DNA of 64,000 nucleotides from Imbricaverruca yamaguchii (taxonomy: Eukaryota; Arthropoda; Thecostraca; Neoverrucidae): NCBI GenBank assembly GCA_034440575.1, contig JAOTOL010001545.1:496001-560000 (forward strand). Direction: 5' to 3'. The notes beneath the pieces are model-generated. The model saw only the letters and a list, made by a program, of their open reading frames with translations. It made no database searches and had not been told where the DNA came from. Both the position numbers and the translations under genes were made by a program. Below, in pieces: positions 23,026-35,782 of this stretch. Each line of letters opens with the position of its first letter. Position 1 is the first letter of the stretch.

Positions 23026-23230
23026 GGACCTCCGCACCGTCAGCACCAGTCTAGGGAGGTTACACGATGAGACACCGCACCATCAGCACCAGTCTGGGGA
23101 GGTTACACGATGAGACACCGCACCATCAGCACCAGTCTAGGGAGGTTACACGATGAGACACCGCACCATCAGCACCAGTCTGGGGAGGTTACACAGTGAG
23201 GCCCGCACCATCAGCACTAGTCTGGCGTGC
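23026..23230. repeat. 43-bp minisatellite, about five copies
   Basis: The unit is gaggttacacgatgagacac then cgcaccatcagcaccagtct then ggg or agg. Confidence 0.93.
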
Positions 23231-23264
23231 CACGATGCTGGTATAGGCCCACTCGGACGGGCCG

Positions 23265-23600
23265 CGCCTCGCCGTCGCTGCCCCCCCCCCCCCCCCGGCC
23301 GTCCCGCCGGTCACGAACCCCCGGCGGTCCTGTGGGCAGATCTCGCCGTCGCTGCCCCCCCCCGCCCCCCGGTCACGATTCCCCGGCGGTCCTGTGGGCA
23401 GATCTCGCCGTCGCTGCCCCACACCCGCCCAGCCTGTCACGATCCCCCGGCGGTGCGGTGGGCAGATCCCGCCGTCGCTGCCCCCTCCCCCCCCCCACCG
23501 CCCGCCCCGCCGGTCACGAACCCCCGGCGGCACGGTGGGCAGATCTCGCCGTCGCTGCCCACGGCCCGCCCCGCCGGTGGTGGGCAGATCTCACCGTCAC
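23265..23600. repeat. ~62-bp repeat with poly-C runs, five copies
   Basis: Each unit has ctcgccgtcgctgcccccc, a C run of variable length (up to about 14), ggtcacga and cccccggcggt, then gggcagat. The minus strand is correspondingly poly-G. Confidence 0.88.
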
Positions 23601-25852
23601 CGCCGGTCACGTGCGGCTCGGACTTTTCCCCACCCAACCTGTTCCTGACCATGGCGGGAATGTTGAGCGGCCGCCGCCTCCAGGCTTGTAGTAAAGTCAC
23701 ATCAACTTTTTATCTTGACTGCACATTGCAAGAAATGACATATGGAGGCATCTCCCAAAAATACCGGACAACACAGGATCCAATTCAATCGAGGTAATGG
23801 CACATAAAGCCACATAAAGCTTCAATACATGTTTCCATGTAATTTCTTTTGCTTGGCCTCCGCGCGCTACCATGCACAGTGCTATGCACTTTGCATGGCT
23901 AGCTTCTTCCATACCGCGCTACGGCTCGTGCTCACTAATTCGCATACTCCTTATGACGTCACATCTTGGTCGTGCGCGACATTGACACATCATCTGTAAT
24001 GGCCAATTTGATCTATAGTGATCGCCCCTGGGCGTATACTTCTGGCCAAGAATACTCATAATATACTTCCATGTGAAGATGATTACAAATGCACATCGGT
24101 GTATTATGACATTACGTCACTAAACTTCACTTGCTGCACTTAGCCCATTGTTATATCCTTCTGCCTTCATTATCCCTCTTAATTGTCGCTTCCGATGTAG
24201 CTTTACACTGGGGCCCCCACCAGAAAAGGATAGAAAGTTCCTTCACTGGCCCCACGTGCCGCCAGTACGTATTCCTTTACACGATGCCGTACATATCACA
24301 TCGATCATTGATTATTTAAATGCACAAATCAGGAATACATGTGATATGCTCGCATGATTATAATGCATGCAAATCGAAATGTGTCATTTCAAATACACTT
24401 GTACAACCTGCAACGACGCTTGTTAAAAGTACCTGCTGGCCTCACCAATATATGACATGTTAAAACAGCGCTCAGTGGTTCGGCCGATATGACTGGTTTC
24501 CGGCTAGAATGGAAAAACCTGACATGTTTTCCTGCAAGTGAGAGGAATGCTCTCTGGACATGCGTAAGTGTCTCAATGGTGGCCCAGATGGCCTTACCTG
24601 CAGCGACACAGGGAGCTATTGCTGGACCGGTGCTCATTTTCCGGTACCTCAGGTGGGCTGAGGTCCGTAGCTTTATAGTCGCCAGCCGTATCGCCATCGC
24701 CGGTATCAAAATTTGCTGTGGCCACCTATTGCTGGATCCGGTGCTCATCTATCCGATACCCTAGGTGAGTCTAGGCTCGTGGCTTCATAGTCACTAATCT
24801 TGGCTACATTCATATCACTCCGAGCATCTTGGAACTCATGTGATTATGAGATCAAAGCAAAAGTAAAAACATAAAGACACGGGAGCAAATCCGCTTATCT
24901 GCTAGTGTTACCAGCGGCCGTCAAGGCCATAGTAGGCACGCCGCAGTCGCCTGGAGCCAAGCTACGGCCGAATGGAATCACAGGAATGTCACGAACCAAG
25001 CCATGAGGTACGGTTCGTGTTTCCAATGAACCAACCCACTGGCTGCATGTTGATGGGTGGGGAAGGAGAGCACATTGTTTCAGTTGCCACGGTACTAGCC
25101 TGCTCTACGGCAATTATCCTCGGCCACATGCGGAGCATGGTTCCGGTGGACCAGGAAAGCCAGCAGTATGGACTGAATTCCTCACTGGGTGAACATTGCG
25201 TGACTGCATGACTCACTTTCCACTGCGCGACAGCAGTTTGATCAGCAGCAATATTTCGCACATAGGACACTTTTTGCCGCTACTGAGAACTCTATGCACT
25301 TGCCTAGACACATCAGATATAACTCATCGCAACACAGTAAAACAAAAAGAAGAAAAACAAAAACCACTCGAGCATCTGTTTTTGTGAACTGCTGGGCGAC
25401 GTGGGTAAGTTAAGAAGAAATGTTCTATATTGCCTTGATTGTATTATGAGGCGTGCACGATTTGTGAACGCCATCTTGACTATTGACGGTTCACCATGAC
25501 GTGACCTTTTTCCTGCTAGTTTCTGCCTTCCTTGTGGCTAGATAGCATCGGCCCAGCTGTTTCTGAGACTTCTGGAGCAAAATATGCAATCATTCACCGA
25601 TCAAGGCGTTGGAGCCAGCGACGAGTGGGTACCGCCAGTAAAACAGCTCACGTCAGACGGCACCGATACCATCCGTCTGCACACGATGCCGGCGGCGGAC
25701 CAGCGCCAGTGGCGCCGTGCCCGCGCCTACGTCACAGGTGTCGGACTGGAGAGGAGGCCCAACATATGCTCTCCAACGTGCCATTCATCGAGCCATTCGC
25801 AAAGCACAGGGATTTTCCCCGCCGCCGAAGCCGAGGGCACAATCGCGCATGT
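23601..25852. other. Unique sequence, no gene recognised
   Basis: Contains a 70-bp imperfect duplication (24616-24681 and 24726-24794), both copies with attgctgga and ggtgctcat. A minus-strand GGTAAG follows TGCAG near 24599, but no matching acceptor or protein pattern was found. A 79-codon plus frame at 24972-25211 is unassigned. Confidence 0.45.
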
Positions 25853-26004
25853 CTGGGGAAACTTTCGCCTGAGCAGACTCCGAGCTGCCAAGGACAGAAG
25901 GCACAAATGTGCACTTTCACAGAAATAGTACGTGGGGGGGGGGGGCACATGTTGCATATGTTGCGGGCTGCGAATGGGGTAGCGGTCGAAAGCGTTTCAC
26001 CCAG
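25853..26004. mobile_element. MITE-like element with poly-G tract, copy 3
   Basis: The left end ctggggaaactttcgcc pairs imperfectly with the right end cgaaagcgtttcacccag. The interior has a run of about 12 G followed by cacatgttgc. It is more degraded than the copies at 14350 and 17546. Confidence 0.5.
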
Positions 26005-26857
26005 CATTTCGCCCAATCTCAGAGAAGGCATTCATGCACCTCATCACCCACAAGCTCAAGGGTCAACCTATACGCACACCCAAAGGAGGGAGGGACACAG
26101 AGACAGACTTGCAGTTCTAAATTTTGTGCTCGTTTTGTCCCCAAAAATGAATTTTAGAAGCCTTAAAAAGTGTTCGAATCGGACGATTTTGGGGGATCCC
26201 GCCACGACAGGAGCGCGCACTAGTGTATGCAGGAGAGTGGCCCGGGCCGACCATCCTTTCGAATGTATTTTTAGGAGCCTGAAAATTTGACAAAACCCAC
26301 CTTTTACTAAAAAAACATTTACCCCAAAACAAAGACTTTTCATTGAATCAGGAACAAACTCTACCCACCCCTGCCTCACAAAAATCGTCCTTTCCTCCTA
26401 CTTAAAGCAATCCTGGGTGCACACTTGCAGCCAGCAAAGTATTCGTCGTGCAATCACCGTGTGCCATTATTGTATATCATCATGCTTACCAGCAGGATAG
26501 GAAACTCTACGTGCTCTCTCCCCATACCTAATATCAGAATAATTATTGAGCGCATTTTCCATGGATGGTAGGCTCATATTCACTGACCTCACTCCAGTAA
26601 CGTCTGTATGCTGTATTGCAATGTATATATTAGTTACCTCATATTGCATATTTCGCCGCTCTGATATTGTCCCCAAGTAACACAAAATCAGACTGTTGTT
26701 CTCCGAACCTCCCGAGATGTGGAGAAAACCATCGTTGACGTCAAAATGAAAACAAGTGAACGATGTTATTCTGAACAGCTGAAAAAAAAATATGTTGACC
26801 ACATCCGAAAAAAACAAACGGCTCCCATCCAACCCTTACTGGCCAGGTGGTTGATAT
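26005..26857. other. Unique sequence, nothing recognised
   Basis: No frame or signal beyond chance. Confidence 0.5.
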
Positions 26858-26945
26858 GCGAATGGACCCACCTAACGGTAACATGGACCCACCTAACGGC
26901 GGCATGGACCCACCTAACGACAGCATGGACCCACCTAACGGCAGC
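26858..26945. repeat. 21-bp minisatellite, four copies
   Basis: The unit atggacccacctaacggc is followed by agc, ggc or gta. Confidence 0.93.
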
Positions 26946-27067
26946 CCTATCAGCCAGTTAGCATAACACCACCGGCCCCAGGCCTGTCTCCTGTCAGTCG
27001 ATAATTGTCAGAGGGTGTCAAGAGGTGGCTCGGGTCACCCGACTAAGTGATGGTTTGTCAGGAGCCG

Positions 27068-27525
27068 CACACTTTCGTCCTGTCTCCTCTCACGACCCCG
27101 GCAGCTGTGGCACGTGCAGACCTGGGGAGATGTGTCGTCCTGTCTCCTCTCACGACCCCACGGCAGCTGTGGCGCGTGCAGACCTGTGGAGATGTGGTGT
27201 CGTCCTGTCTCCTCTCACGACCCCACGACAGCTGTGGCACGTGCAGACCTGGGGAGATGTGGTGTCGTCCTGTCTCCTCTCACGACCCCACGGCAGCTGT
27301 GGCACGTGCAGACCTGGGGAGATGTGGTGTCGTCCTGTCTCCTCTCACGACCCCACGGCAGCTGTGGCACGTGCAGACCTGGGGAGATGTGGTGTCGTCC
27401 TGTCTCCTCTCACGACCCCACGGCAGCTGTGGCACGTGCAGACCTGGGGAGATGTGGTGTCGTCCTGTCTCCTCTCACGACCCCGCGGCAGCTGTGGCAC
27501 GTGCAGACCTGGGGAGATGTGGTGC
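27068..27525. repeat. 65-bp minisatellite, seven copies
   Basis: The unit is cgtcctgtctcctctcacga, then ccccacggcagctgtggcac, then gtgcagacctggggagatgt and ggtgt. Nearly identical copies suggest recent expansion. Confidence 0.95.
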
Positions 27526-27945
27526 CAGCCGATGTGGTGGTGCCGTGTCATCAGCTATCATGACCATGGTGTCAACAGCTGTGATGGTGTGGTGTCAGCA
27601 GCGGTGGTGGTGTGGTGTCAGCAGCTGTGATGGTGTAGTGTCAGCAGCGGTGGTGGTGTGGTGTCAGCAGCTGTGGTGACGTGGTGTCAGCAGCTGTAGT
27701 GATGTGGTGTCAGCAGCTGTAGTGATGTGGTGTCAGCAGCTGTGGTGGTGTGGTGTCAGCAGCTGTAGTGATGTGGTGTCAGCAGCTGTAGTAATGTGGT
27801 GTCAGCAGCTGTAGTGATGTGGTGTCAGCAGCTGTAGTGATGTGGTGCCAGCAGCTGTCGTCATGAGATATCATCAGCCGTTGCTATGTGATGTCAGTAG
27901 CTATCGTGACGTGGTGTCGGCAGCTGTGGTGATGTGGTGTCAGCA
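27526..27945. repeat. 23-bp minisatellite, about 18 copies
   Basis: The unit cagcagctgtagtgatgtgg plus tgt directly follows the 65-bp array, whose unit ends in the related gagatgtggtgt. Confidence 0.93.
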
Positions 27946-29329
27946 AAAGTGGTAATGCCGTGATATAATAATACATAACAAGCAATGCAAGCATAGATGG
28001 TGTTGGAAAGAAATTGATATTAGATTGAATTGACATTGATTATTAGACTAAATTATAATAATTATATTGGTGTTGTCCTCCGACACCAACCATATTTTGG
28101 TGTCGCAATGGTAACACCAAAAGGCAACAGGAGATTTCACCGCCAAACGCAAGAGGCCTTCCTGTAAACTAGCCGCCCAGGCGATTATCTGCAATGGGTT
28201 TGCGTCACCTTGCCTCTCACCAGTTGCGGATGTGGGCAATAAGCTGAGCCGCGCCGCTCACCAGCCTGGGGTCGCCGGCGCGGGCCGCCAGGCATCATCG
28301 GCTTGGAGCCGGAACCGGTACATCACATTGCTGGCGGGATGTGGCCACATCGCCTTCCATTGTTCCAGCCGGCCCTCCACCGCGAGCATCGCAAGCGTTC
28401 AGCCACGACACACGAGGCGCGACCTGCGACCTCCGAGCGACCTCTGAGCGACCTCCGAGTGGCCTTCGAGTGACAGAGGTCGCACACATTTCTCGCCAAG
28501 ATCGCCGGGGCACGACGTTTTCAGATATTGCACTGGGATACGGTCAGGTCAAAGGGAGCACGGCCGGTGTAGCGCACGGGCAGTGCTTGTTGAGTAGGTG
28601 CACGGTGGCAGAGGCGGATCCAGCCGACCATATTCGTAAACGCTTTTGGAACGACGAAGTGTTTCGGTCGAATCAACAGCAACATCAGGTTCCAACACCG
28701 TCACCGCGGCCGAAGGATTCGAACAGAAGATTGAGTTCAAGCCCGTGTGGTCTCAATGAAATATATGTAGAATTGAGGAAGATGAGAGAATGTCGCTTCT
28801 TCCCTAAAGTTTGGTCACCTTCGCGAATGGTATGGACCCATTGCCCTCTCGCGCCACCCTGTATCCGCCCATGCACGATGCAGATCTGGGACGACCTGGC
28901 CACCTGAATGGTCCACGTATGCTGCACACCGCAGCCACACAGCACCGCTTGTCGTGAATCGCCAGCATCGCGACGAAAACGTCGCCGTGGCGTACGCGCC
29001 GGCCGTGTCGTGCCGTGCAAACACGGCAGCGGCGTCGACGGCCATCCAGGTGCCGCCGACGTGTCAAGGCCCATCGCTGCCGAGACGCGTCACGCGCCGC
29101 CAAATGGCCCCACAACGGGCCGCATTCAAGTGCCGGCCTTTGTGAGCGAAGGCGCTTTGTTGGCCAACACTTGGAACGAGCGGAAAAACAGCGCAATTAA
29201 GACCTCTGTTTCATGATAGAGCGGCCTGTAGCGTCGAGGACCCAGCGTCTCGCGACGAGAGAAGTGCATGCGAGGGCTGAGGGTGTCGGGTGAATCAGCT
29301 GCCAGAGTGTTCCGTGAGGGAATGGGGCC
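27946..29329. other. Unique sequence, no gene recognised
   Basis: Frames of up to 188 codons (plus, 28341-28907) have arginine/proline-rich, composition-driven translations. A short agcgacctccg repeat lies at 28430-28470. Confidence 0.45.
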
Positions 29330-29585
29330 CCTGTGAGCGACTGCAGACCCTGTATGTCGGGGAAACAGTCGGGAGTATTATGTGAGGAACTGCCGACTCC
29401 CGTGAAGGACTATGGACCCTGTATGTCGGGGAAACTGTCGGGAGTATTATGTGAGGAACTGTCGACCCCCGTGATGGACTATGGACCCTGTATGTCGGGG
29501 AAACTGTCGGGAGTATTATGTGAGGGACTGTCGACCTCCGTGATGAACTGTGGACCCTTTGTGCCGGCGAAACTACCGGGCGTGG
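29330..29585. repeat. 69-bp minisatellite, about four copies
   Basis: The unit contains tgtatgtcggggaaactgtc, gggagtattatgtgagg and gactatggaccc. Confidence 0.92.
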
Positions 29586-31429
29586 CCTGAAAATCCGCCG
29601 CATGCAAGTAGTGGAGCTGGAGGTGCGCCCTCAAGTCAGGTAGCACCCAGAACAGCGTCAGGTGACATACTGGACAGTGTCAGGTAGCGTTTATGAGTGT
29701 CAGATGTCTACTGAAAGTGTCGGGTAATATGCATGGAAAGGTGTAGTGAGATTGCATGTGAGGTGGCACCGGCACTAGCCCCAGGATGTATGTGAGGTGG
29801 CACTGGTACTAGGCAGATGAGTCATCCAGTGCGGCGACCTCGTGACCTGGACGGGCCGGCCGGATACGTGGCGTGGTGGGGCGTGTGCGGGATGGGCCAG
29901 TCAGCGGTCGGGGGTGTCTAGCGCGGGAGCGGTGTCGAGTTGAGGTGGGAGGGTGTGAGCTGGGCCGGCCCAGTCTGGTTACGGCGAAGCGCTGAGGAGG
30001 AATCAAAGTTTTCTCTTCGTGAACTGTAAAAGGTATGACCCAGGAGGCTGCAATGGCCATGTTAGCAACAGATCAGGCGCCAAACATGACAACGGAGGTT
30101 GGTGCTCAGGTTGCCAGGTCCCGTCCAGTATAATGCTAAGTGACGTCATTTGATACCTAGTAATCCGGTGGCGTTCTAGTGACGCTCACACGACCCGAGG
30201 TCACAGGGTGCTCTCGATGTTCTCACCGCTCCTGTCAGAGAAAGTCAAAACACCAGATCTCCAGACGTGGGCCACATGGCGTGGCTTCAAACCGCGCCTT
30301 GGCTGCAATTCGACTTTGGTTTCAACCTTGTGTTCGAAGCGTGGCCGCCGGGTCGGCGGAGCCGCACGCTCTGTGATCGGACAAGACGTCTTACCGGGTC
30401 CTGCAGCCCATTCGCGAGAACGCGGTGCCCACCAGGCGGACTGGTTCACTCACCGCGGTCGTCAGGGCGCGGCATAAATAAATTCTCCCGAACGGAGGTC
30501 GACCCGCAGTAGGTGACCGATGCGTATTTATTTACGGGCGTGGCGGGACAGGCACGTGCGGAGCTGACGAATTAACGACAGCCGACGAATGAGTCACGTC
30601 ACTCAAATGTAACGGCCGACAAACGTGTGCACTGTGCAGGACAGCTGAGCAGACATGGCGTTATCGCTCAGGCATTCCACCGCTGGCTCAAGGTCGTCTC
30701 GCGCCATTGACAAGTAGCACGCACCTCGATTCATTATTTGTCGCAATGTGGGCGGCGTGCGAGGCGGGTCGCCCGCCTGCCTACCTGGCCTATCTGCTGA
30801 GCGAGTGCCACCGGAAACTGAACAATTTCTTGTTCGTGGGCTCAAGACGATGTGACATTTTCCAAGCATTGAGCCCACTTGAGTTCTGTGCCTTGGGTTG
30901 ACATCTGCATGTCGTAAATAATGACTTACGCATCGGGTGATTAGCATGGTAACAGAGGGGTGGAAGTAAGGACGTGCCTGTCAAGCATATTGCACTCTGG
31001 ATATGGCGGTAACCCGGATACCGTGGGAACAATCTACCTCTTCACAAGTTAACCCGCTATCTGCCACCAAGCTTCAGTCACGTGATGTGGTGAATCCTGG
31101 ACTTACTCCGCTTAGCTTAAGGAAATCTACTGCGCCACTGGCATGTTGCGGGAGTGTTGTGCTTTTTGTATAAAGGGGAAGAAATGACATTGTTGGAATC
31201 GGTGTTCTTCGGCGGCCACCGTAGGTACAGTTTGCAACCACTGCTGGCGCTGATCACCTGCTGGAAGGACAAGACACATGACACGTGCACCTGCACAAGT
31301 CACATGACACATGCAAACTTCTCGGTATCTCCTGCCGACGCAACGCCTCTTCGTGTAAGACCAAGGATAGCCTTTCGAGCCGGCACGCCTGGTTCAGCAC
31401 GTCAGGGGCGGTAACAGGGGCACGCCGCC
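29586..31429. other. Unique sequence, nothing recognised
   Basis: Small agtgtcaggtag-type repeats lie at 29635-29730. A TGACGTCA octamer lies near 30142. No gene seen. Confidence 0.5.
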
Positions 31430-32060
31430 CATCTGGAGCATGAACTGCCGACACTGCCCGGCGCCAAACCCCCGCAAGGCCATCTTGCAGCGCTGTCTGT
31501 CGACACTGCCCAGTCACAAATCCCCGCAATGCAATCCCGCTGCGTGATATACCGACAGTGCCCGGCGCCAAATCCCCGCAATGCCATCCTGCAGCGTGAT
31601 ATACCGACAGTGCCCGGCGCCAAATCCCGCAACGCCATCCTGCAGCGTGATATACCGACAGTGCCCGGCGCCAAATCCCCGCAATGCCATCCTGCAGCGT
31701 GATATACCGACAGTGCCCGGCGCCAAATCCCCGCAAAGCCATCCTGCAGCGTGATATACCGACAGTGCCCCGCACCAAATCCCGGCAATGCAATCCTGCT
31801 GCGTGATATACCGACAGTGCCCGGCGCCAAATCCCCGCAATGCCGTCCTGCAGCGTGATATACTGGCAGTGCCCGGCGCCAAATACCCGCAAGGCCATCT
31901 CGCAGCTCTGTCTGCCAACACTGCCCGGCGCCAAATCCCCGCAACGCCACCCTGCAGCGTGATATACCGACAGTGCCCCGCACCAAATCCTGGCAAAGCC
32001 ACCAGCGTTGGCTGCCGACACTGCCCGGCGAAAAATCTCGCAAAGCCATCCTGCAGCTTT
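31430..32060. repeat. 52-bp minisatellite, about 12 copies
   Basis: The unit is gtgatataccgacagtgccc, ggcgccaaatccccgcaatg and ccatcctgcagc. The minus-strand frames of up to 338 codons over it result from stop-free units. Confidence 0.95.
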
Positions 32061-32707
32061 GGGCTTACAGATTTGGGCCGGGGATACCATGGAGCACTCC
32101 CGGCCTCCCCTGCTTGATTCATCGCCGCCTGTTAAGCCGATGGTGACCGTCTGAGACTCGATCAGTGCGTAAACTCGATCGGGTATAACTTCACCATCTG
32201 CTGGCGATGGGCGATATTTATTGACAATACATTGACAGATACCGCCAGTTCGAATGCAGCGAAATATCATCCAGTTACTCTAACCCAATTATACCTTGCC
32301 ATTTCATAAACCTGATGCAAATACATACCCGTGAAATAAAGACATGACACCAAATGCCGGTCGTGTTTGTTTGAAATCGAGTTTAGGCGATATTTGTTCC
32401 CAGCATACTTCGGAAGTTGGCGCATAAAATAAGCTTTCATGGTGGATGACCATGCATTATTTATTAGGCAAAAAAGTAGATCATCAGCGTAGTATACAGA
32501 AACAGTCATGGTACGAAGAGTTGTAAAGAATTACGCTTTGCCCGACTGGTCGCAATATGTTACTTTTCGTCGCGGCTTGTCTTCGGCAGGGAAGGATAGG
32601 GACACGTCCAAGGGAGGCGGGATGGGATGGTGTCCAAGAGTAACGATCCGAGAGAATCCGGGGAACTCACCCAACGCTCCTGTCAAGCTGCAATGCATGG
32701 AATTCCG
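32061..32707. other. Unique sequence, nothing recognised
   Basis: No frame or signal beyond chance. Confidence 0.5.
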
Positions 32708-32925
32708 TCAACATATGGTGAATATGAAATAATGGAACTTGAAATGTGAGGAATCTGAAATATATGGAATCAGAAACATCAGGAATATGAAATATGGGAA
32801 ATCTGAAATATCTGGAGAGTAGAATGGGGAATATGAAGACTGGGGAATACAAATGGTGCATATGAAAAATGGGGAATGTGAAATATCTAAAATATGAAAA
32901 ATGAAAATTAATAAGAAATGTGGAG
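32708..32925. repeat. AT-rich GAATATGAAATATGG-type repeat
   Basis: Short 10-17 bp units of the form ggaatatgaaatatggg, degenerate in both length and sequence. Confidence 0.8.
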
Positions 32926-32959
32926 AAAATGGTACATATAACATCATATACCCCACCAC

Positions 32960-33270
32960 ACCAGTCAAGTTGGGGTAGCGTGTATCAGGATGGTGACTAC
33001 CCACACCAGTCAGGTGGGGGTGGCGAGGGTCAGGGTGGGGGTGGCGTGGGTCAGGGTGCGGGTGGCGCGGGTCAGGGTGGTGACCGCACATACCAGTTAG
33101 GTCGGGGGTGGCGGTGTGTCAGGGTGGTGACCACCCACACCAGTCAGGTGGGGGTGGCGAGGGTCAGGGTGGGGGTGGCGCGGGTCGGGATGGTGACTGC
33201 ACATACCAGTTAGGTGGGGGTGGCGGTGTGTCAGGGTGGTGACCCCCATACCAGTCAGGTGGGGGTTAGC
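32960..33270. repeat. GGTGGGGGTGGCG minisatellite
   Basis: Units built from caccagtcaggtgggggtgg and cgagggtcagggtggtgac are repeated with variable internal ggtcagggtg copies. One strand is strongly G-rich. Confidence 0.88.
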
Positions 33271-35099
33271 GTGGAGCAGAGATGCCGCAGCTGTGCCGTA
33301 CTCGGTCATTGTTGATCCGGCTTTCGCGGATTGGCGGGACCCAGAGTGTCGGCAAGTTTGGCTCCGCGAAGTGAGAGTAACCACACCGAATTGGGTCATG
33401 AAGCTTAGTCAGCCACTTGTCTGAGTAAGCTGCAGTTCTATGTGGCGGTGGGCTCGAACTGCATGGTGTGCTAGGTCAAATATTCGCAAACAATGCTTCG
33501 CGTCCACGATGACCCACCCAACACAGCACACGTCAAAACGAGCGATGCAAAATGAGAAATAGGATGCATGAGCTTAACTAACGCATCCCACGCACACACG
33601 ATCAAATCGATCCGGCGCTCTGCTGCAGTCGACAGAGCCGGTCAACCGATGTAATCGCCTAGCGCTCACGCTCTCGGACAACAGCTCCAGCAGCGAACGT
33701 GTTTTACCATCTTTGGTCAATCCCCTCAGCTGGCCACTTTGGTCATCCGTGAGGCCCGGCGGCCACGAGGCATCCATCTGCGACGCCCGGCCTCAGCGCA
33801 AGGCGAGACGCAGCGGCTGCCGACAATGGCGCGCTCCGGCGTGCGTCACGATGACGGCCGGGCGCGCAGCACCTCGCCGCCCGCGCGCCGGCCGGGAAAA
33901 GCGCCGCTCCACCCCTCGTCGCGGCCCGCATCAGTCAATTTCCAGCCGGTTCCCATGAAACCCGAGTGGAAAGCATGACGCGTGGTGGCGAGACCGAGCT
34001 GGCAAATTTCCCGGCCCGAAGGCCGGCGTGGAGAGCGGCCGCTCCCAGTGCGGCCACGACCGACGCTCGCTGTCCCCGTCGGCACCCGCCCTGTCGGCCC
34101 CGCACTGGGCTGGGAAAGAGACGATTTATCCCCAGAGCACCACTGCCGCACAACTCGCTACCGGCCGAGCTGATGCGGCTTCCCGTGCCGAGCTTCGGTC
34201 GCCACCTTCGGCGGCACCTGTCGAACGTGCCGCCCGAGCCGGTCTGATGTGATGTTCGCCCTGCTGTTTTCGTATCGTGACATACTCAACCGCCTGCTTA
34301 ACTGTTCTGTGATTTTGATCTTTCCGCCCTGCTGTTTTATCATAGTAACGCGAGGTCGTAATAGCCACGAGTCCATTGTGGGTTACCTCACTACAAGTCT
34401 GCATCTGTGTCTGCATCTGTATCAGCCGAGCGGGCTTCTCTCCGCATCGCTCCGCACTGCTCCGCATTGCTCCGCATCACGCAAAGCGGACGGTGCGCGG
34501 CCGGCCGTCCGCAGACCGTGTGAAATGACCTTCGCCAACCGGGTTGGGATTGATGGCGGTGTTTCGCTCGCCGGAGAACTGGTGTGGCGTGTTTCTCTCG
34601 GCGTGTAACATGTCGTCCAGACGCGGGGGACAGTTGTACAAGGGTCCCGTTCCATCGGGCGCCCAGATAAGCCGCGTGAAACGTTAGCCAGCGCATGGGA
34701 GCCGCGACTCGACGACTCGCTTCCCACAGACTCGCCCGCGAGTAATCGGTGGAAGCATGGGAAGAGCGCGGGCGTGTCGCCGGCGCGCCGCAACACACTT
34801 TCTCGGCCGATCGCTGCGATCAACACACAGTTGGTAACCGGGCAGGCCGGAGGAGGCCCGCTCGACGCGGGCCGGCAGCGTAAACATATCATTAGCACAG
34901 TCCCGCTAGCCGATAGCATCGAGTCGCGCTGGACACGTTTGGTATCCGTTCGTCTGCGCAGGTCCGGCCGAGCCTGACGTGTGCGCCGCCTGATCTGGGC
35001 GCGCCACCCGCGTGGCGAAAACCGCGCGAACTCGCCGCCGCCAGTGTGCCGTCAGATGTGCAGCTTCGGCGCGGCGAGCGACTGGTCAACGCTGCAGAC
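33271..35099. other. CpG-dense segment without identifiable exon
   Basis: From about 33730 to 35060 the sequence is GC-rich with many CG dinucleotides, for example around 33860-33920 and 34960-35040. Such islands often mark promoters or first exons, but I see no coding pattern and cannot assign a direction. Confidence 0.4.
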
Positions 35100-35345
35100 A
35101 ACTGTACGGGGCACTCGCTGAACGGCAGACAACTACCGGACAGCAGACAACTGTCGGACAGCTGCCAGCCGCTGAAGGGCAGACAACTACCGGACAGCCG
35201 ACAACTTCCGGACAGCAGACAACTGTCGGAGCAACAGGCAGCCCGAGTTGCCTGTTGCTGCACAACAGCGGACAGTCGCCGAACAAGCGAAAACTGCGAA
35301 CAACAACAAAAAACAGACAGCTGTTCGAGCAGCAGACATATTCTG
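35100..35345. repeat. Degenerate ACAGCAGACAACTACCGG repeat
   Basis: About ten 13-27 bp units of the form cggacagcagacaactgt or cggacagccgacaacttc, becoming gaacaacaacaaaaaacag at the right end. Confidence 0.75.
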
Positions 35346-35782
35346 AAAGGGGGCTCTCCAACAGCAGTCGAAATGCCGAACATTCTCCAGTCGCCGAAAG
35401 CCAAGCCGTCAGTCCCCAGCAGGCACACAGCCTGATTGCCGTAGGTGAAGCCGAAGAAAGCCATTCCACAGCTGATACAGCTGCTCAGCACCATTGGATA
35501 TAGCGGGTCTTGAGTGATCCACGAGCCACAGCCAACAAGTCACAGCCGTTAATGGAGTTGCCCAGCGGCTGCAATGGGGTGAGCCTGACTTAATAACGTT
35601 CCCACGGCATTCGAGATGGGCTGTGTCGTCGACCATCACCATTTTGTATCGTTGTCTGCGGGCTTTTAGTACAAACCACACCATTGTTATCAGTCACGCG
35701 CCTTGTTAGTCGGCATGTTTTCACATGGCGTCGATGTTTTTGGTGGCGCGTGAGCGTTTTTCGGCAGTCGGCCGGGTGCTGG

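Noticed and set aside
27025..27679. 201- and 210-codon plus-strand frames
   Set aside because: They lie wholly over the 65-bp and 23-bp arrays.
31254..32270. 338-codon minus-strand frame
   Set aside because: 52-bp array. Residue pattern shifts with each unit.
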